A stretch of 64,000 nt of DNA from Belliella alkalica (GCF_022549785.1 NZ_JAKZGO010000004.1:49603-113602); one strand, 5' to 3'. Counted from the stretch's first letter, positions 16,894-26,434 are shown. A program made the numbers and translations. The notes: generated from the letters alone by a model not told the origin.

Positions 16894-16928
16894 AAATCTT
16901 AAATTAACCAGTGGCTAATTTAAGATTT
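16894..16928. repeat. Perfect 13-bp inverted repeat (hairpin 1)
   Basis: AAATCTTAAATTA, a 9-nt spacer, then its exact reverse complement TAATTTAAGATTT. It lies in the 383-nt gap upstream of the M15 peptidase gene. Confidence 0.75.
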
Positions 16929-16954
16929 TGATCAAAAACTTAAATAAGGGAATT

Positions 16955-16990
16955 CCTTAATTAAGAAAAATGGGATTTTCTTAATTAAGG
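16955..16990. repeat. Perfect 15-bp inverted repeat (hairpin 2)
   Basis: CCTTAATTAAGAAAA, a 6-nt loop, then TTTTCTTAATTAAGG. Each arm also contains the palindrome CTTAATTAAG. It lies 26 nt from hairpin 1. It does not end in a simple T-run on either side. Confidence 0.75.
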
Positions 16991-17093
16991 GCCTACATAG
17001 TTTAACATTTTGAATTTTTCGAACCAATCGTAACAAAAAGAAAGAATTGGTTGTGCTTGATACATGAAAAAAGTAAAACTAGATAAAAAACAC

Positions 17094-17127
17094 AAAAAAA
17101 AGCGAGACCTAAATCTCGCTTTTTTTT
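17094..17127. terminator. Bidirectional intrinsic terminator at the end of rpiB
   Basis: AAAAAAAGCGAGA, 6-nt loop, then TCTCGCTTTTTTTT. The A/T runs on both sides allow termination in either direction. It abuts the rpiB stop codon. Confidence 0.85.
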
Positions 17128-17563
17128 ATTTACAAGCAATTTTATTCACTCGAGTAGCATGTCTTCCACCTTCAAATTCGGTCGAAAGGAAAATTTCTGC
17201 CAACTCTACTGCCAGATCAAAAGGTATAAACCTCGCTGGAAGTGCCAATACGTTGGCGTCATTGTGTTGCCTTGACAATGCTGCCAAATCTTGGTTCCAG
17301 CATAAGGCTGCCCTTATACCTTGGTGTTTGTTTGCAGTAATTGCTACGCCATTTCCACTTCCACAGATTAGGATCCCTTTTTCAAAATCCCCGCTTTCTA
17401 TCGCATCAGCCAAAGGATGAACGAAATCTGGATAATCAGCAGAAGCATCAGTATAAGGTCCAAAATCCTTGATGATATAACCTGCAGCTTCTAGCTTGGC
17501 AATCATATCTTGCTTGTAAGCGTAACCTGCATGGTCACCCCCGATAGCTATTTTCTTTGACAT
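17126..17563 (-). CDS. rpiB: Ribose-5-phosphate isomerase B
   Basis: 145 residues, the usual RpiB length. N-terminal G-G-D-H-A-G-Y supplies the conserved Asp-His, and I-C-G-S-G-N-G holds the catalytic cysteine near residue 70. It interconverts ribose-5-phosphate and ribulose-5-phosphate in the pentose phosphate pathway. It follows tatC by 4 nt and so shares its transcript, which ends at the terminator touching its stop codon. Confidence 0.95.
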   Translation of the reverse strand: MSKKIAIGGDHAGYAYKQDMIAKLEAAGYIIKDFGPYTDASADYPDFVHPLADAIESGDFEKGILICGSGNGVAITANKHQGIRAALCWNQDLAALSRQHNDANVLALPARFIPFDLAVELAEIFLSTEFEGGRHATRVNKIACK

Positions 17564-17567
17564 GGTT

Positions 17568-18416
17568 TTATTGTTGATTTTCTTTAAGTTCTTCTAAAGC
17601 CCTTTTCTTTTCCAATCTCTTGGCTATCATGATTCCTGTTTCGTAGAGAACCATAATCGGCATCGCAATGATGATTTGACTAATGACATCAGGAGGTGTA
17701 ATGATAGCAGAGACTACCAGAATGACTACAATCGAATGTCTCCTGTAAGACTTCAAAGTCGCTGCAGAAACCAATCCCGACATAGATAGGAAGTAGATTA
17801 CAACGGGAAGTTGGAACATCAATGCTGAGGCCAAGACCAACATAACGACTGTTGTCACATAAGAAGTGATGTCAAACTCGTTGAGAATACTTGGATCCAA
17901 CTGATAGTTTGCAAGGAAATTGATAGACAGAGGCGACAGGATAAAATACCCAAATGCAGCCCCCATAAAGAACAACAAACTCACAAAGAACACTGCCCCT
18001 CTAGCTGCATTTCTTTCCTTGCTATACAATCCCGGACTAATGAACCTCCAAATTTCCCAAAACAAATAAGGGAAAGCAACCACCAAACCTACGACCAAAC
18101 TGGAAGTGATGTGCATGGAAAACTGCCCAGTCATCTGACGGCTTTGAATTGTGAAAGGCAATTTATCTATGCAAAGTGCGGGGATATTTAGATAATCCGA
18201 AACTTTACAAAGCAATTGATAAGTTACAAAAGTAACTTTGGAAGGACCCAAAATCACTTTCCCAAACACAATGCTTTTTGCTAGAAATGCGGCAATAGTA
18301 AATATCAAAACTGCTGCTACAGATCTGAGCAAATGCCATCGTAATTGTTCCAAATGATCCAAGAAGGACATCCCTTCTTCTTCCTCGTCTTCTTCTCTAT
18401 ACTGATCTAATGCCAC
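17568..18416 (-). CDS. tatC: Sec-independent protein translocase subunit TatC
   Basis: 282 residues with six predicted transmembrane helices. The family start is M-S-F-L-D-H-L-E-Q-L-R-W-H-L near residues 15-28, with the conserved F-P-Y-L-F-W-E-I-W-R-F-I-S-P-G-L block near 135. A loop of about 40 residues between helices 1 and 2 is longer than in E. coli, as is usual in Bacteroidota. TatC binds twin-arginine signal peptides and forms the translocon with TatA. No tatA is in the window. Confidence 0.96.
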   Translation of the reverse strand: MALDQYREEDEEEEGMSFLDHLEQLRWHLLRSVAAVLIFTIAAFLAKSIVFGKVILGPSKVTFVTYQLLCKVSDYLNIPALCIDKLPFTIQSRQMTGQFSMHITSSLVVGLVVAFPYLFWEIWRFISPGLYSKERNAARGAVFFVSLLFFMGAAFGYFILSPLSINFLANYQLDPSILNEFDITSYVTTVVMLVLASALMFQLPVVIYFLSMSGLVSAATLKSYRRHSIVVILVVSAIITPPDVISQIIIAMPIMVLYETGIMIAKRLEKKRALEELKENQQ

Positions 18417-18523
18417 CTTTGATTTTGGTAATTAATTAAATTTTTATCTACCTTCTTACCAATAGCCATTTAATATAATGTTCACACTTTGAAATATGAC
18501 ACTATGGACTGTCGGCTGTTGAC

Positions 18524-18582
18524 GATTATCCGCACGATTACATTTTAGAAATATGTAAGTATTGGTGTAATTGCGGGTAATC
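18524..18582. repeat. Inverted repeat between glyA and tatC
   Basis: GATTATCCGCACGATTAC at 18524-18541 pairs imperfectly with GTAATTGCGGGTAATC at 18567-18582. No T-run follows. The left arm recurs as ATTATCCGCATGATT at 14154-14168. Confidence 0.5.
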
Positions 18583-18585
18583 ACA

Positions 18586-19854
18586 TTAATATAATGGGAA
18601 CTGTACCATCCAATCGTTTACTTCCGATTTGATTTTGGCAAGAACTTCTTCATTTTCATGATTGGTAAGTGCATTGTCTATCAATGTCACGATACGCTTC
18701 ATGTCTGATTCCTTTAAGCCTCTCGTAGTTACAGCTGCTGTACCTACTCGCATACCTGAAGTGACAAAAGGTGATCTTTTATCAAAAGGAACCATGTTTT
18801 TGTTGATGGTGATATCTACTTTACCCAAAGTTTCCTCTGCGATTTTTCCAGTCAACTCCTTATTTCCAAGGTCAATCAACATCAAATGATTGTCTGTACC
18901 GCCAGAGATGATTTTATAACCTAGTGCCACAAAAGCATCAGCCATCACCGTTGCGTTTTTCTTCACTTGTAGGATGTATTCCATGTATTCATCCGAGAGT
19001 GCTTCTTCAAAAGCAATCGCCTTGGCAGCTATGATATGTTCCAATGGCCCACCTTGAGTACCTGGAAAAACACCAGAATCCAAAAGTGCAGACATTTTTC
19101 TTAACTCTCCTTTTGGAGTCTTAATCCCGAAAGGATTATCAAAATCTTCTCTCATCAAAATCAAACCACCTCTAGGACCTCTCAAGGTCTTGTGGGTAGT
19201 CGTAGTCACGATATGGCAAAATTCCAAAGGATCATTTAATAAACCTTTGGCTATAAAACCAGATGGATGCGATATATCTGCTAACAAGATAGCCCCAACT
19301 TGATCAGCAATATCTCTCAATCGCTCATAATCCCAATCTCTACTATATGCTGAAGCTCCACAAATCAACAATTTAGGCTTCACCTCAAGTGCTGTAGCTT
19401 CTACTTTGTCATAGTCAATCAAACCTGTCTCTTCTTCTACACCATAAAAATGCGGCTTGTATAATTTACCAGAAAAGTTTACTGGAGAGCCATGTGTCAA
19501 GTGACCTCCATGCGAAAGATCAAAGCCCAAAATACTGTCTCCTGCATTCAATACTGCCAAAAACACTGCAGCATTTGCTTGTGCGCCTGAATGTGGTTGA
19601 ACATTTGCCCAAGTTGCTCCAAAAAGCTCTTTTGCTCGGTCTATCGCCAATTGCTCAATCTGATCGACAATTTCGCAACCACCATAGTAGCGCTTGTTTG
19701 GAAGCCCTTCGGCATATTTGTTGGTCAATACACTTCCTGCCGCTTCCATTACCTGCTTACTGGTAAAATTTTCAGATGCGATCAACTCGATACCTGTCTT
19801 CTGACGGTTTTCTTCTTTTGCAATTAGGTCAAAGATAGCCTGATCTCTTTTCAT
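18586..19854 (-). CDS. glyA: Serine hydroxymethyltransferase
   Basis: 422 residues from the ATG at 19854 (M-K-R-D-Q-A-I-F); a 9-codon in-frame extension upstream is unlikely because a promoter-like element overlaps it. PLP fold type I enzyme: [13 protein letters not shown] carries the Schiff-base lysine near residue 222, and the N-terminal E-L-I-A-S-E-N-F-T and Y-A-E-G-x-P-x-K-R-Y-Y-G-G motifs are present. It converts serine and tetrahydrofolate to glycine and methylene-THF. It is a single-gene unit. Confidence 0.97.
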   Translation of the reverse strand: MKRDQAIFDLIAKEENRQKTGIELIASENFTSKQVMEAAGSVLTNKYAEGLPNKRYYGGCEIVDQIEQLAIDRAKELFGATWANVQPHSGAQANAAVFLAVLNAGDSILGFDLSHGGHLTHGSPVNFSGKLYKPHFYGVEEETGLIDYDKVEATALEVKPKLLICGASAYSRDWDYERLRDIADQVGAILLADISHPSGFIAKGLLNDPLEFCHIVTTTTHKTLRGPRGGLILMREDFDNPFGIKTPKGELRKMSALLDSGVFPGTQGGPLEHIIAAKAIAFEEALSDEYMEYILQVKKNATVMADAFVALGYKIISGGTDNHLMLIDLGNKELTGKIAEETLGKVDITINKNMVPFDKRSPFVTSGMRVGTAAVTTRGLKESDMKRIVTLIDNALTNHENEEVLAKIKSEVNDWMVQFPLY

Positions 19855-19878
19855 GGTGATAATTTTAATTAGGTTGCC

Positions 19879-19909
19879 CAAAATTAGTTTTAATCAGTGG
19901 ATTATCCAA
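19879..19909 (-). promoter_or_regulatory. Putative glyA promoter (TTG-N20-TAATTTTG)
   Basis: Minus strand TTG at 19909-19907, 20-bp spacer, TAATTTTG at 19886-19879. It matches the Bacteroidota primary-sigma pattern (TTG about -33, TAnnTTTG about -7). The ATG lies 24 nt downstream. Confidence 0.5.
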
Positions 19910-20102
19910 TTGAATAAAACCTTAAAAGAAAACTTGTGAAAACAAATCATGCTTCAAAACATCACATTTTCAGTTTGCCAAATAATATTTGGAGAGCATT
20001 ATTGATTGTGTATACTTCCTGATACTTTTTAAAAGTCTTTTTGCAAATTATTAAAACAGTAATTCAATGCTAAGTAAAAGCCACTTAGTTTACCCCTGAG
20101 TT

Positions 20103-20687
20103 TTATTTATTCTTCTCTACAAGCATGCCGGTGATTTCATTCATAGCTTTAACTTTGTATTCGAAATCACCTTTTAGGGTGTCTCGATAGGCATTTAGAT
20201 TTTCTAATAAATCATCAATTTCTTCTGGAAGTATTTCTTCGAGTAATTGACGAAGGCGCTTAGCTGTAGTGGGGGATTTTCCATTGGTGCTAATGGCAAT
20301 TTTTAAGTTTCCTTTGGTAACGATTCCTCCTAAATAAAAATCGCAAAGTTCAGGTGTATCAGCCACATTGACCAAGAGGAACCGCTCTTTTGCTTCATCA
20401 TGGATCTGCTTGTTGACTTCAGGGAAGTTTGTAGCAGCAATCACAATGTGCTTGCCTCCCAAGTATTTTTCATCATAAGTATCCTGAATCATAGTAACAT
20501 TCGATGCTGACTCAGCAAGCTCCAAAAACTCAGCATTAAACTCCTTCGATACTGCTGTAACCTGTGCTTCAGGGCTACTTTTGAGCAGAAAGCTTAGCTT
20601 TTCTGTCCCCACAAATCCACCTCCTACAAGCAGAAAGTTCAATTCATGGGCTTTGAGAAAGATGGGATAAAGGGTGTTTTTGGACAT
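20103..20687 (-). CDS. Precorrin-2 dehydrogenase / sirohydrochlorin ferrochelatase-like (siroheme synthase N-terminal type)
   Basis: 194 residues. N-terminal Rossmann motif G-G-G-F-V-G-T-E-K, then a conserved A-A-T-N region and T-N-G-K-S-P-T-T-A-K-R-L-R typical of the CysG N-domain/Met8/SirC family. It oxidises precorrin-2 to sirohydrochlorin with NAD+ and may insert iron. It follows cobA (162-nt gap) in the sulfite reductase cluster, supplying siroheme to that enzyme. A separate ferrochelatase is not seen, so a bifunctional role is plausible but unproven. Confidence 0.9.
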   Translation of the reverse strand: MSKNTLYPIFLKAHELNFLLVGGGFVGTEKLSFLLKSSPEAQVTAVSKEFNAEFLELAESASNVTMIQDTYDEKYLGGKHIVIAATNFPEVNKQIHDEAKERFLLVNVADTPELCDFYLGGIVTKGNLKIAISTNGKSPTTAKRLRQLLEEILPEEIDDLLENLNAYRDTLKGDFEYKVKAMNEITGMLVEKNK

Positions 20688-20849
20688 GAGATATGGGATG
20701 CTAGCTATAAGATAAACGCAAACTTGAATTTAAAAGCCGGAGATACTAGGATATTGGCTTTGCGATATTTTTCGATACTTAATAGGTTGAAGAGACTTCT
20801 GATCATACGAATATTAAAATATCCACAAATATCAATTGAATATCAATTC

Positions 20850-21620
20850 TCAGATAGATATCTTTTCTAATTCCTGATATATCTCCTTCAACCTATAACT
20901 TTCCTTCACTACTTCACCGATGATGATGATCGCAGGAGCTCCTACGCCTTCGCTTTCGGCTTTTTCCTGGATGTCACTTATGGTTCCGGCCACAAGCTTC
21001 TGATCTTTGGTAGTACCACTTTGGATGATTGCTATCGGAAGATCATGCTTAGAATAGTCTTTATAGGTTTTGATGATTTCGGGAAGTTTTTTGGTTCCCA
21101 TCAAGATTACAACTGTGGCTGTTGACTGTGCTGCCAATGCTATGTCGCTCGATATTTCACCCTTGGAAGTCGTTCCAGTGATCACCCAGAAACTTTCGGA
21201 GACTCCTCTTTTTGTAACAGGAATCCCTACTGCCGCAGGTACTGCAACCGAAGAGCTGATGCCAGAGACGACCGTAGTTGGTATTCCGAAGGCTTCGATA
21301 TAATCAATTTCCTCAGAACCTCTTCCAAATACAAATGGATCTCCTCCTTTCAGTCGAACCACATGACCATGCTTTAACGCATATTCTACACACAACCTGT
21401 TGGTATCTTCCTGTGGACAAGAATGCTTGCCCACCCTTTTTCCTACATATATCTTGATCGCTTTGTCTGGCGCATGCTTTAGCAAAGAAGGGTCTATCAA
21501 TGCATCATACAGCACTACATCTGCTTTGTTGATTGCCAAAATCCCTTTGAGTGTGATCAATTCTGGATCACCTGGGCCAGCCCCAACTAGTGTAACTTTA
21601 GGTTTGATTTCACTTCTCAT
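20850..21620 (-). CDS. cobA: Uroporphyrinogen-III C-methyltransferase
   Basis: 256 residues, tetrapyrrole methylase fold. Motifs: V-G-A-G-P-G-D-P-E-L-I-T at 11-22, D-A-L-I near 38, R-L-K-G-G-D-P-F-V-F-G-R-G near 89-101, and a G-T-x-T-S-K-G segment in the SAM site region. It adds two methyl groups to uroporphyrinogen III, giving precorrin-2 for siroheme. Its start overlaps the sulfite reductase stop by 4 nt (ATGA), so production of enzyme and cofactor is coupled. It lacks the CysG N-domain, which is encoded by the next gene. Confidence 0.95.
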   Translation of the reverse strand: MRSEIKPKVTLVGAGPGDPELITLKGILAINKADVVLYDALIDPSLLKHAPDKAIKIYVGKRVGKHSCPQEDTNRLCVEYALKHGHVVRLKGGDPFVFGRGSEEIDYIEAFGIPTTVVSGISSSVAVPAAVGIPVTKRGVSESFWVITGTTSKGEISSDIALAAQSTATVVILMGTKKLPEIIKTYKDYSKHDLPIAIIQSGTTKDQKLVAGTISDIQEKAESEGVGAPAIIIIGEVVKESYRLKEIYQELEKISI

Positions 21621-23719
21621 GCTTGTACTTCTTTAGCTCTGTAGTCACTGATAGTTTCAAAAACACTTTGCGCATTCGCAAAATAGGCCCTTGCAAACTC
21701 CTCAGAAGGCTCATTATTTTTTATTTGGTAGGTGATCTCTTCTATGGAGTTTCCTAAATCGATCTTTCCTGTCACTGTAAATTGCTCGTCGTATTGTTTC
21801 AAAATGCTGGCATGTGAATTTGTATTCACTCCTTCTGCAAGCAAAATTGCCTTGGCAGTATTTACCAATCCTGCATAAGTATGGTAAATTGCATCAGACC
21901 AAGCTCCTGTTTCTAGACTTTCTTCAGCATTGGCTATTTTTTCCCTTGCCTCCAATAGTAAAGTAGAAACCAAGTCAATAATCACCCCAGCACATTCTCC
22001 AACTCCAATTTCCTTTACATAAGGATCATTGTTTCCCCAATCGATAAAATCACTTTCTACTACATCATCGATATTGGCTGTTTCCTTCAATATTTCATAG
22101 AAGTACATTTGCCCTTGACGGTCATAATAATCGAGGAAGCTCTCTTCCTGTAGCGCATTTGATTCAAAATCATCCAACAAAATCCTCAAAGCTTGAGGGC
22201 CTCTTTTACTTGGGATCTTGATTACCTTGTCTGCAAATCTTCCTTCACCATTTCCTAAAGTCCCTCCACCAAGAAGTACTTGCAATGCAGGGAGCACATT
22301 CTTGCCTGCTTTGATCGACATTCCTTGGAAACCGATGGATGCCATGTTATGCTGGCCACAAGCGTTCATACAGCCAGAAATCTTGATCGTCAGATCTTTA
22401 TTGTTGAGGTATTGTGGATATTCATTGAAAATCACATCTTCCAAGACATCGGCCGCCCCTGTGCTTGAAGCAATCCCCAGATTACAAGTATCTGTACCCG
22501 GACAAGCTGTGATGTCTCCAAGTGTATTGTACCCCCTATCTACAAAGCCAAGTTTTTTGAGTTCTTGGTAGAAAAAAGGAATTAATTCTTGCTTGACATC
22601 TCTAATTAAAATATTCTGTCTCAGGGTGAACCTAATTTCATTGTTTGCATGCCTCTTAACCAAATCGGCCAAAAGCCTTGCTTTATTAGTATAGAAATCT
22701 CCCAATTTTACCTTTATCCCAATGGCCACATAACCTTCTTGTTTTTGGGGAATGATGTTGGTAAGCTTCCATTGCTCATAAGCCAGTTCAACGGGCTCTT
22801 GTACATTTACAATTTCCGGAGAAGGAAGTGATTGTGCTTCTTCATGGCGTTTGTAATCAACAGGATAAGTTTTGAATGGAAGTGATTTTTCCTCTTCCTT
22901 GACCAAATCCAAGAATACATCAAGACCCAAATCTTTGACCAAAAACTTCATCCTGGCTTTCATTCTTTTGGCTCTTTCACCATATCTGTCAAATATCCTG
23001 ATCACACTTTCGATGAAAGGAATCAATTTTTCGGTAGGCAAAAATTCATAGACAGCATCTGCATGTCTGGGCTGAGAACCTAGCCCGCCACCAAGCAAGA
23101 CTTTAAATCCTCTTACCGTTTCTCCATTTTCAACTCTCACCTTTGGAATCACTCCAATATCATGAAGGTAGGCCAAGGCTGTATCTTCATCACTTGAAGA
23201 AAAAGCAATTTTGAATTTCCTCCCCATCTCTTGAGAGATTGGATTTCTAAGAAAATATTGAAAAGTAGCTTCTGCATAAGGTGTTACATCAAACGGTTCG
23301 TTCGGGTCAATACCAGCCATTTCAGATGCTGTTACATTTCTGACGGTATTTCCACATGCTTCTCTGATCGTGACATCATCTTTCTCCAATTCTGCCCAAA
23401 GCTCAGGAGTCTGATCAATTTTGACATAGTGGATTTGAATATCCTGACGGGTGGTGATATGAAGTCTTCCTGTGGAATATTTATCTGAAACCTCAGAGAT
23501 CCTATGCAACTGCTCAGAACTGACCCTTCCATAGGGGAGTTTGATCCTGATCATTTGAACACCTTGCTGTCTTTGTCCATAAATCCCACGGGCAAGCCTC
23601 AAGCTTCTGAATTTTTCATCATCAATTTTCCCTTCCTTGAAAAGTGCTATTTTCTTTTCAAGTTCAATAATATCTTTTTCAACTATCGGATTTTCTATTT
23701 CTGTTCTAAAGCTTTGCAT
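21617..23719 (-). CDS. Siroheme-dependent sulfite (nitrite) reductase with C-terminal HEPN domain
   Basis: 700 residues. The first about 570 form the two-repeat nitrite/sulfite reductase hemoprotein. C-P-G-T-D-T-C near residue 405 and S-G-C-M-N-A-C-G-Q-H near 445 bind the 4Fe-4S cluster and siroheme, and R-I-K-L-P-Y-G-R and H-I-T-T-R-Q-D-I-Q are typical. Residues about 575-700 are an added all-helical HEPN-like domain (L-L-x-E-A-R-E-K-I ... D-A-I-Y-H-T-Y-A-G-L) without an obvious R-x4-6-H RNase motif. Position next to cysH/D/N argues for sulfite as substrate. It catalyses the six-electron reduction of sulfite to sulfide. Confidence 0.92.
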   Translation of the reverse strand: MQSFRTEIENPIVEKDIIELEKKIALFKEGKIDDEKFRSLRLARGIYGQRQQGVQMIRIKLPYGRVSSEQLHRISEVSDKYSTGRLHITTRQDIQIHYVKIDQTPELWAELEKDDVTIREACGNTVRNVTASEMAGIDPNEPFDVTPYAEATFQYFLRNPISQEMGRKFKIAFSSSDEDTALAYLHDIGVIPKVRVENGETVRGFKVLLGGGLGSQPRHADAVYEFLPTEKLIPFIESVIRIFDRYGERAKRMKARMKFLVKDLGLDVFLDLVKEEEKSLPFKTYPVDYKRHEEAQSLPSPEIVNVQEPVELAYEQWKLTNIIPQKQEGYVAIGIKVKLGDFYTNKARLLADLVKRHANNEIRFTLRQNILIRDVKQELIPFFYQELKKLGFVDRGYNTLGDITACPGTDTCNLGIASSTGAADVLEDVIFNEYPQYLNNKDLTIKISGCMNACGQHNMASIGFQGMSIKAGKNVLPALQVLLGGGTLGNGEGRFADKVIKIPSKRGPQALRILLDDFESNALQEESFLDYYDRQGQMYFYEILKETANIDDVVESDFIDWGNNDPYVKEIGVGECAGVIIDLVSTLLLEAREKIANAEESLETGAWSDAIYHTYAGLVNTAKAILLAEGVNTNSHASILKQYDEQFTVTGKIDLGNSIEEITYQIKNNEPSEEFARAYFANAQSVFETISDYRAKEVQA

Positions 23720-23886
23720 TATATTTTTTCTCTATAGGTTTGATAGGTTTTTTTGTTGTAAAGAAAACCAAAGTACTAAGTTTTTTACACCTGCTTTATT
23801 TCTGACTTGGAAATTGGTACATTATGACTTTGGATTAGAATTTAAAGGAAATTCTATTGCTAGAATTATTAATCTATCCCCCAAAT

Positions 23887-23978
23887 TCAACCCCTTTAGG
23901 GTTGATCAATACGATATGTTTCTGCTTAATTCCCCGCATTTCATACAGGGTTATTCAAGTTTCAACCACTTCGTGGTT
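23887..23978. repeat. REP-like short palindromes in the sir-cysN gap
   Basis: Two hairpins sit in the 318-nt gap: TCAACCC-5 nt-GGGTTGA (23887-23905) and AACCAC-TTC-GTGGTT (23964-23978). They belong to the same AACCCCTTCGGGGTT-like family as those at 26435-26570. No gene is seen in this gap. Confidence 0.6.
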
Positions 23979-24037
23979 ATCATATCATCATCCTCCTTGT
24001 TTCCTATTTTTAATCTTAAATCTACCTTCTACAATCT

Positions 24038-25291
24038 TCAATCAATAAACCCAACACTGACTGTATCAAATGAACCTTCGTCAATTAGGATAAAGCTTCC
24101 AGTTGATTTATTTTGTTTGTAGGAATCAAAATGGATTGCTTTGCTCAATTTGAAAGACACTTTACCGATGTCATTCAGCTTCAACTGCTCTGTAGTCTCT
24201 TCCCCTGAGAAATCTGTGTTAATTTTTCCCTGGATGCTTTCTACTTTTGCCAAAACCCTATTGACTCCATGTTGTAGAGTAAATTTATCTCCAATACGAA
24301 GTGGTTTCACATTTACTTGACAGATGGTGGCTGACAAAGACTTTTCTGACTTTGGTAAATCAGATGATTTTACGATGGTATCTCCTCTGCTTACGTTGAC
24401 TTCATCTTCCAAAGTCAAGGTAACCGAAGCACCTGGTGTTGCTTCTTCCAGTTCATTTTCGAAAAAATGAATAGCCTTTATTTTGGATTCCGTGAATGAA
24501 GGCAAAACGGTGATGCTATCTCCTTTTTTCAAACTTCCACCGTACACTTTTCCTGCAAAACCTCTGAAATCATGGTAGGCCTCTGTTTTTGGTCTGATGA
24601 CAAATTGAACTGGGAATCTTGCAGCACTGCTTTCTTGCAAATCTGAAGGCTCTAATACCTCGAGGTGATCCAAAAGAGTATTTCCTATGTACCAATTCAT
24701 CAATTCTGACTTTTCGGACACATTTTCCCCTTTCAAAGCTGAAATAGGAATAAATGTGATTTGATCAGTAGTGAAATCACTTTTTGCCACCAACTCCTCA
24801 AAATCCGATTTGATTTTCAAATACACCTCTTCGTCATAATTCACCAAATCCATTTTGTTGACAGCTACGACTACATGGCTTAAGCGTAGAAGATTGCTGA
24901 TGAAAAAATGCCTGTAAGTTTGTTCAATAACTCCTTTTCTAGCATCGATCAATATAATCGCAACTTGAGAAGTAGATGCCCCTGTCACCATATTCCTTGT
25001 GTATTCTACATGGCCGGGTGTGTCAGCAACGATGAAGTTGGTTTTGTCTGTATTGAAATAAATATGTGCTACATCTATGGTAATACCCTGCTCTCTCTCT
25101 GCCACCAATCCATCAGTAGCCAAGGAAAAATCCAGATAATCATATCCTTTTTGCTTGCTATTACGCTCTATTGCTTCAAGCTTGTCGGTGGTTAATGACC
25201 CCGTATCATAAAGCAATCTACCGATAAGGGTACTTTTCCCATCATCCACTGAGCCGGCTGTAGCTATTTTTATAAGTTTTCTATTTTCCAT
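24038..25291 (-). CDS. cysN: Sulfate adenylyltransferase GTPase subunit
   Basis: 417 residues. GTPase motifs: G1 G-S-V-D-D-G-K-S-T near 14-22, the E-R-E-Q-G-I-T-I-D-V-A switch region, D-T-P-G-H (G3), and N-K-M-D (G4) near 143. EF-Tu-like beta domains follow. It works with CysD to make adenosine 5'-phosphosulfate from sulfate and ATP, using GTP hydrolysis to drive the reaction. The protein stops after the barrel domains with no fused CysC (APS kinase) domain. This fits the cluster's APS-type reductase, which does not need PAPS. Confidence 0.96.
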   Translation of the reverse strand: MENRKLIKIATAGSVDDGKSTLIGRLLYDTGSLTTDKLEAIERNSKQKGYDYLDFSLATDGLVAEREQGITIDVAHIYFNTDKTNFIVADTPGHVEYTRNMVTGASTSQVAIILIDARKGVIEQTYRHFFISNLLRLSHVVVAVNKMDLVNYDEEVYLKIKSDFEELVAKSDFTTDQITFIPISALKGENVSEKSELMNWYIGNTLLDHLEVLEPSDLQESSAARFPVQFVIRPKTEAYHDFRGFAGKVYGGSLKKGDSITVLPSFTESKIKAIHFFENELEEATPGASVTLTLEDEVNVSRGDTIVKSSDLPKSEKSLSATICQVNVKPLRIGDKFTLQHGVNRVLAKVESIQGKINTDFSGEETTEQLKLNDIGKVSFKLSKAIHFDSYKQNKSTGSFILIDEGSFDTVSVGFID

Positions 25292-25435
25292 TGTCGTTTC
25301 TTATTTCTCGGTTTTTATTTCACGCAAAGACACTAAGGGTTTTTTACATCCCCGAAGGCTTATATCTATTCAGATTGCTGTCTGCAGGTTTGTCTTTCAT
25401 CTTGTTTCTTGACTCTCGCTTCTTGTGTCTCGCTT

Positions 25436-26335
25436 CTAAAAGTACCCTACTTTCTTCCTTTTCTCCATTGCTGCTTCTGAGCGTTTGTCATCGATTCTTG
25501 CTCCTCTTTCAGAAATTGTCGATAGTCTGATTTCATCCACTACTGCTTCTAGCGTGTCTGCTTCTGACAGTACCGCGGCAGTACATGTCATATCTCCTAC
25601 TGTTCTGAATCGCACCATTCTCTCTACTACCTCTTCGGAGTTATCTCTATAAACATGCTGATTTGCAGTCCAAACCATACCATCTCTGAAGAAAACTTCT
25701 CTTTTGTGGGCGAAATAGATAGAAGGGATTTCCATATTTTCATTTTTGATATATTCCCAAACATCCAATTCAGTCCAGTTGGAAATAGGGAACACCCTAA
25801 CGTTTTGTCCTTGATGGATTTTTCCGTTGAGCATATCGAAAAGCTCTGGTCTTTGGTTTTTTTCATCCCACTGACCAAAATCATCTCTTACAGAAAAAAC
25901 GCGCTCCTTGGCTCTAGCCTTTTCTTCATCTCTTCTTGCTCCACCGATACAAGCATCGAATTTGAATTCCTCAATGGCATCAAGAAGCGTAGTTGTCTGA
26001 AGGGTATTTCTACTTGCATATCTTCCTCTTTCTTCTGTCACTTTGCCCTGATCAATCGAGTCCTGTACATTTCTCACAATAAGTTCTAGCCCAAGTTCGG
26101 CTACGAGTTTATCCCTGAACTCAATGGTTTCGGGAAAATTATGTCCAGTGTCAATATGTAAAAGTGGAAAAGGTATTCTTGCTGGATAAAATGCCTTCTG
26201 AGCAAGTCTTACCAAAGTAATGGAATCTTTTCCTCCCGAAAAAAGCAATACAGGCTTCTCGAACTGAGCAGCTACTTCTCTCAAGATATGGATAGATTCC
26301 GCTTCTTTTGGATTTGGTATAAATAGGTTTGACAT
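25436..26335 (-). CDS. cysD: Sulfate adenylyltransferase small subunit
   Basis: 299 residues. PP-loop ATPase motif L-F-S-G-G-K-D-S near residue 31-38, the conserved G-G-A-R-R-D-E-E-K-A-R-A-K-E-R block near 150, and the basic C-terminus R-K-K-V-G-Y-F typical of CysD. It forms the catalytic half of ATP sulfurylase with CysN, which starts 144 nt downstream across a junk-like gap. Cytoplasmic. Confidence 0.97.
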   Translation of the reverse strand: MSNLFIPNPKEAESIHILREVAAQFEKPVLLFSGGKDSITLVRLAQKAFYPARIPFPLLHIDTGHNFPETIEFRDKLVAELGLELIVRNVQDSIDQGKVTEERGRYASRNTLQTTTLLDAIEEFKFDACIGGARRDEEKARAKERVFSVRDDFGQWDEKNQRPELFDMLNGKIHQGQNVRVFPISNWTELDVWEYIKNENMEIPSIYFAHKREVFFRDGMVWTANQHVYRDNSEEVVERMVRFRTVGDMTCTAAVLSEADTLEAVVDEIRLSTISERGARIDDKRSEAAMEKRKKVGYF

Positions 26336-26434
26336 AATTATCTTAGATTTTAGATTTTAGATTTTTGCCGTAAAATTCGACAGCAATCATTTTCAATATT
26401 TTTAATTGCTTAAGCTGTTCTTTCTTTATCAGTT

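Noticed and set aside
17064-17420. A plus-strand open frame of 118 codons over the end of rpiB
   Set aside because: It reads through the bidirectional terminator and the antisense of a clear rpiB gene.
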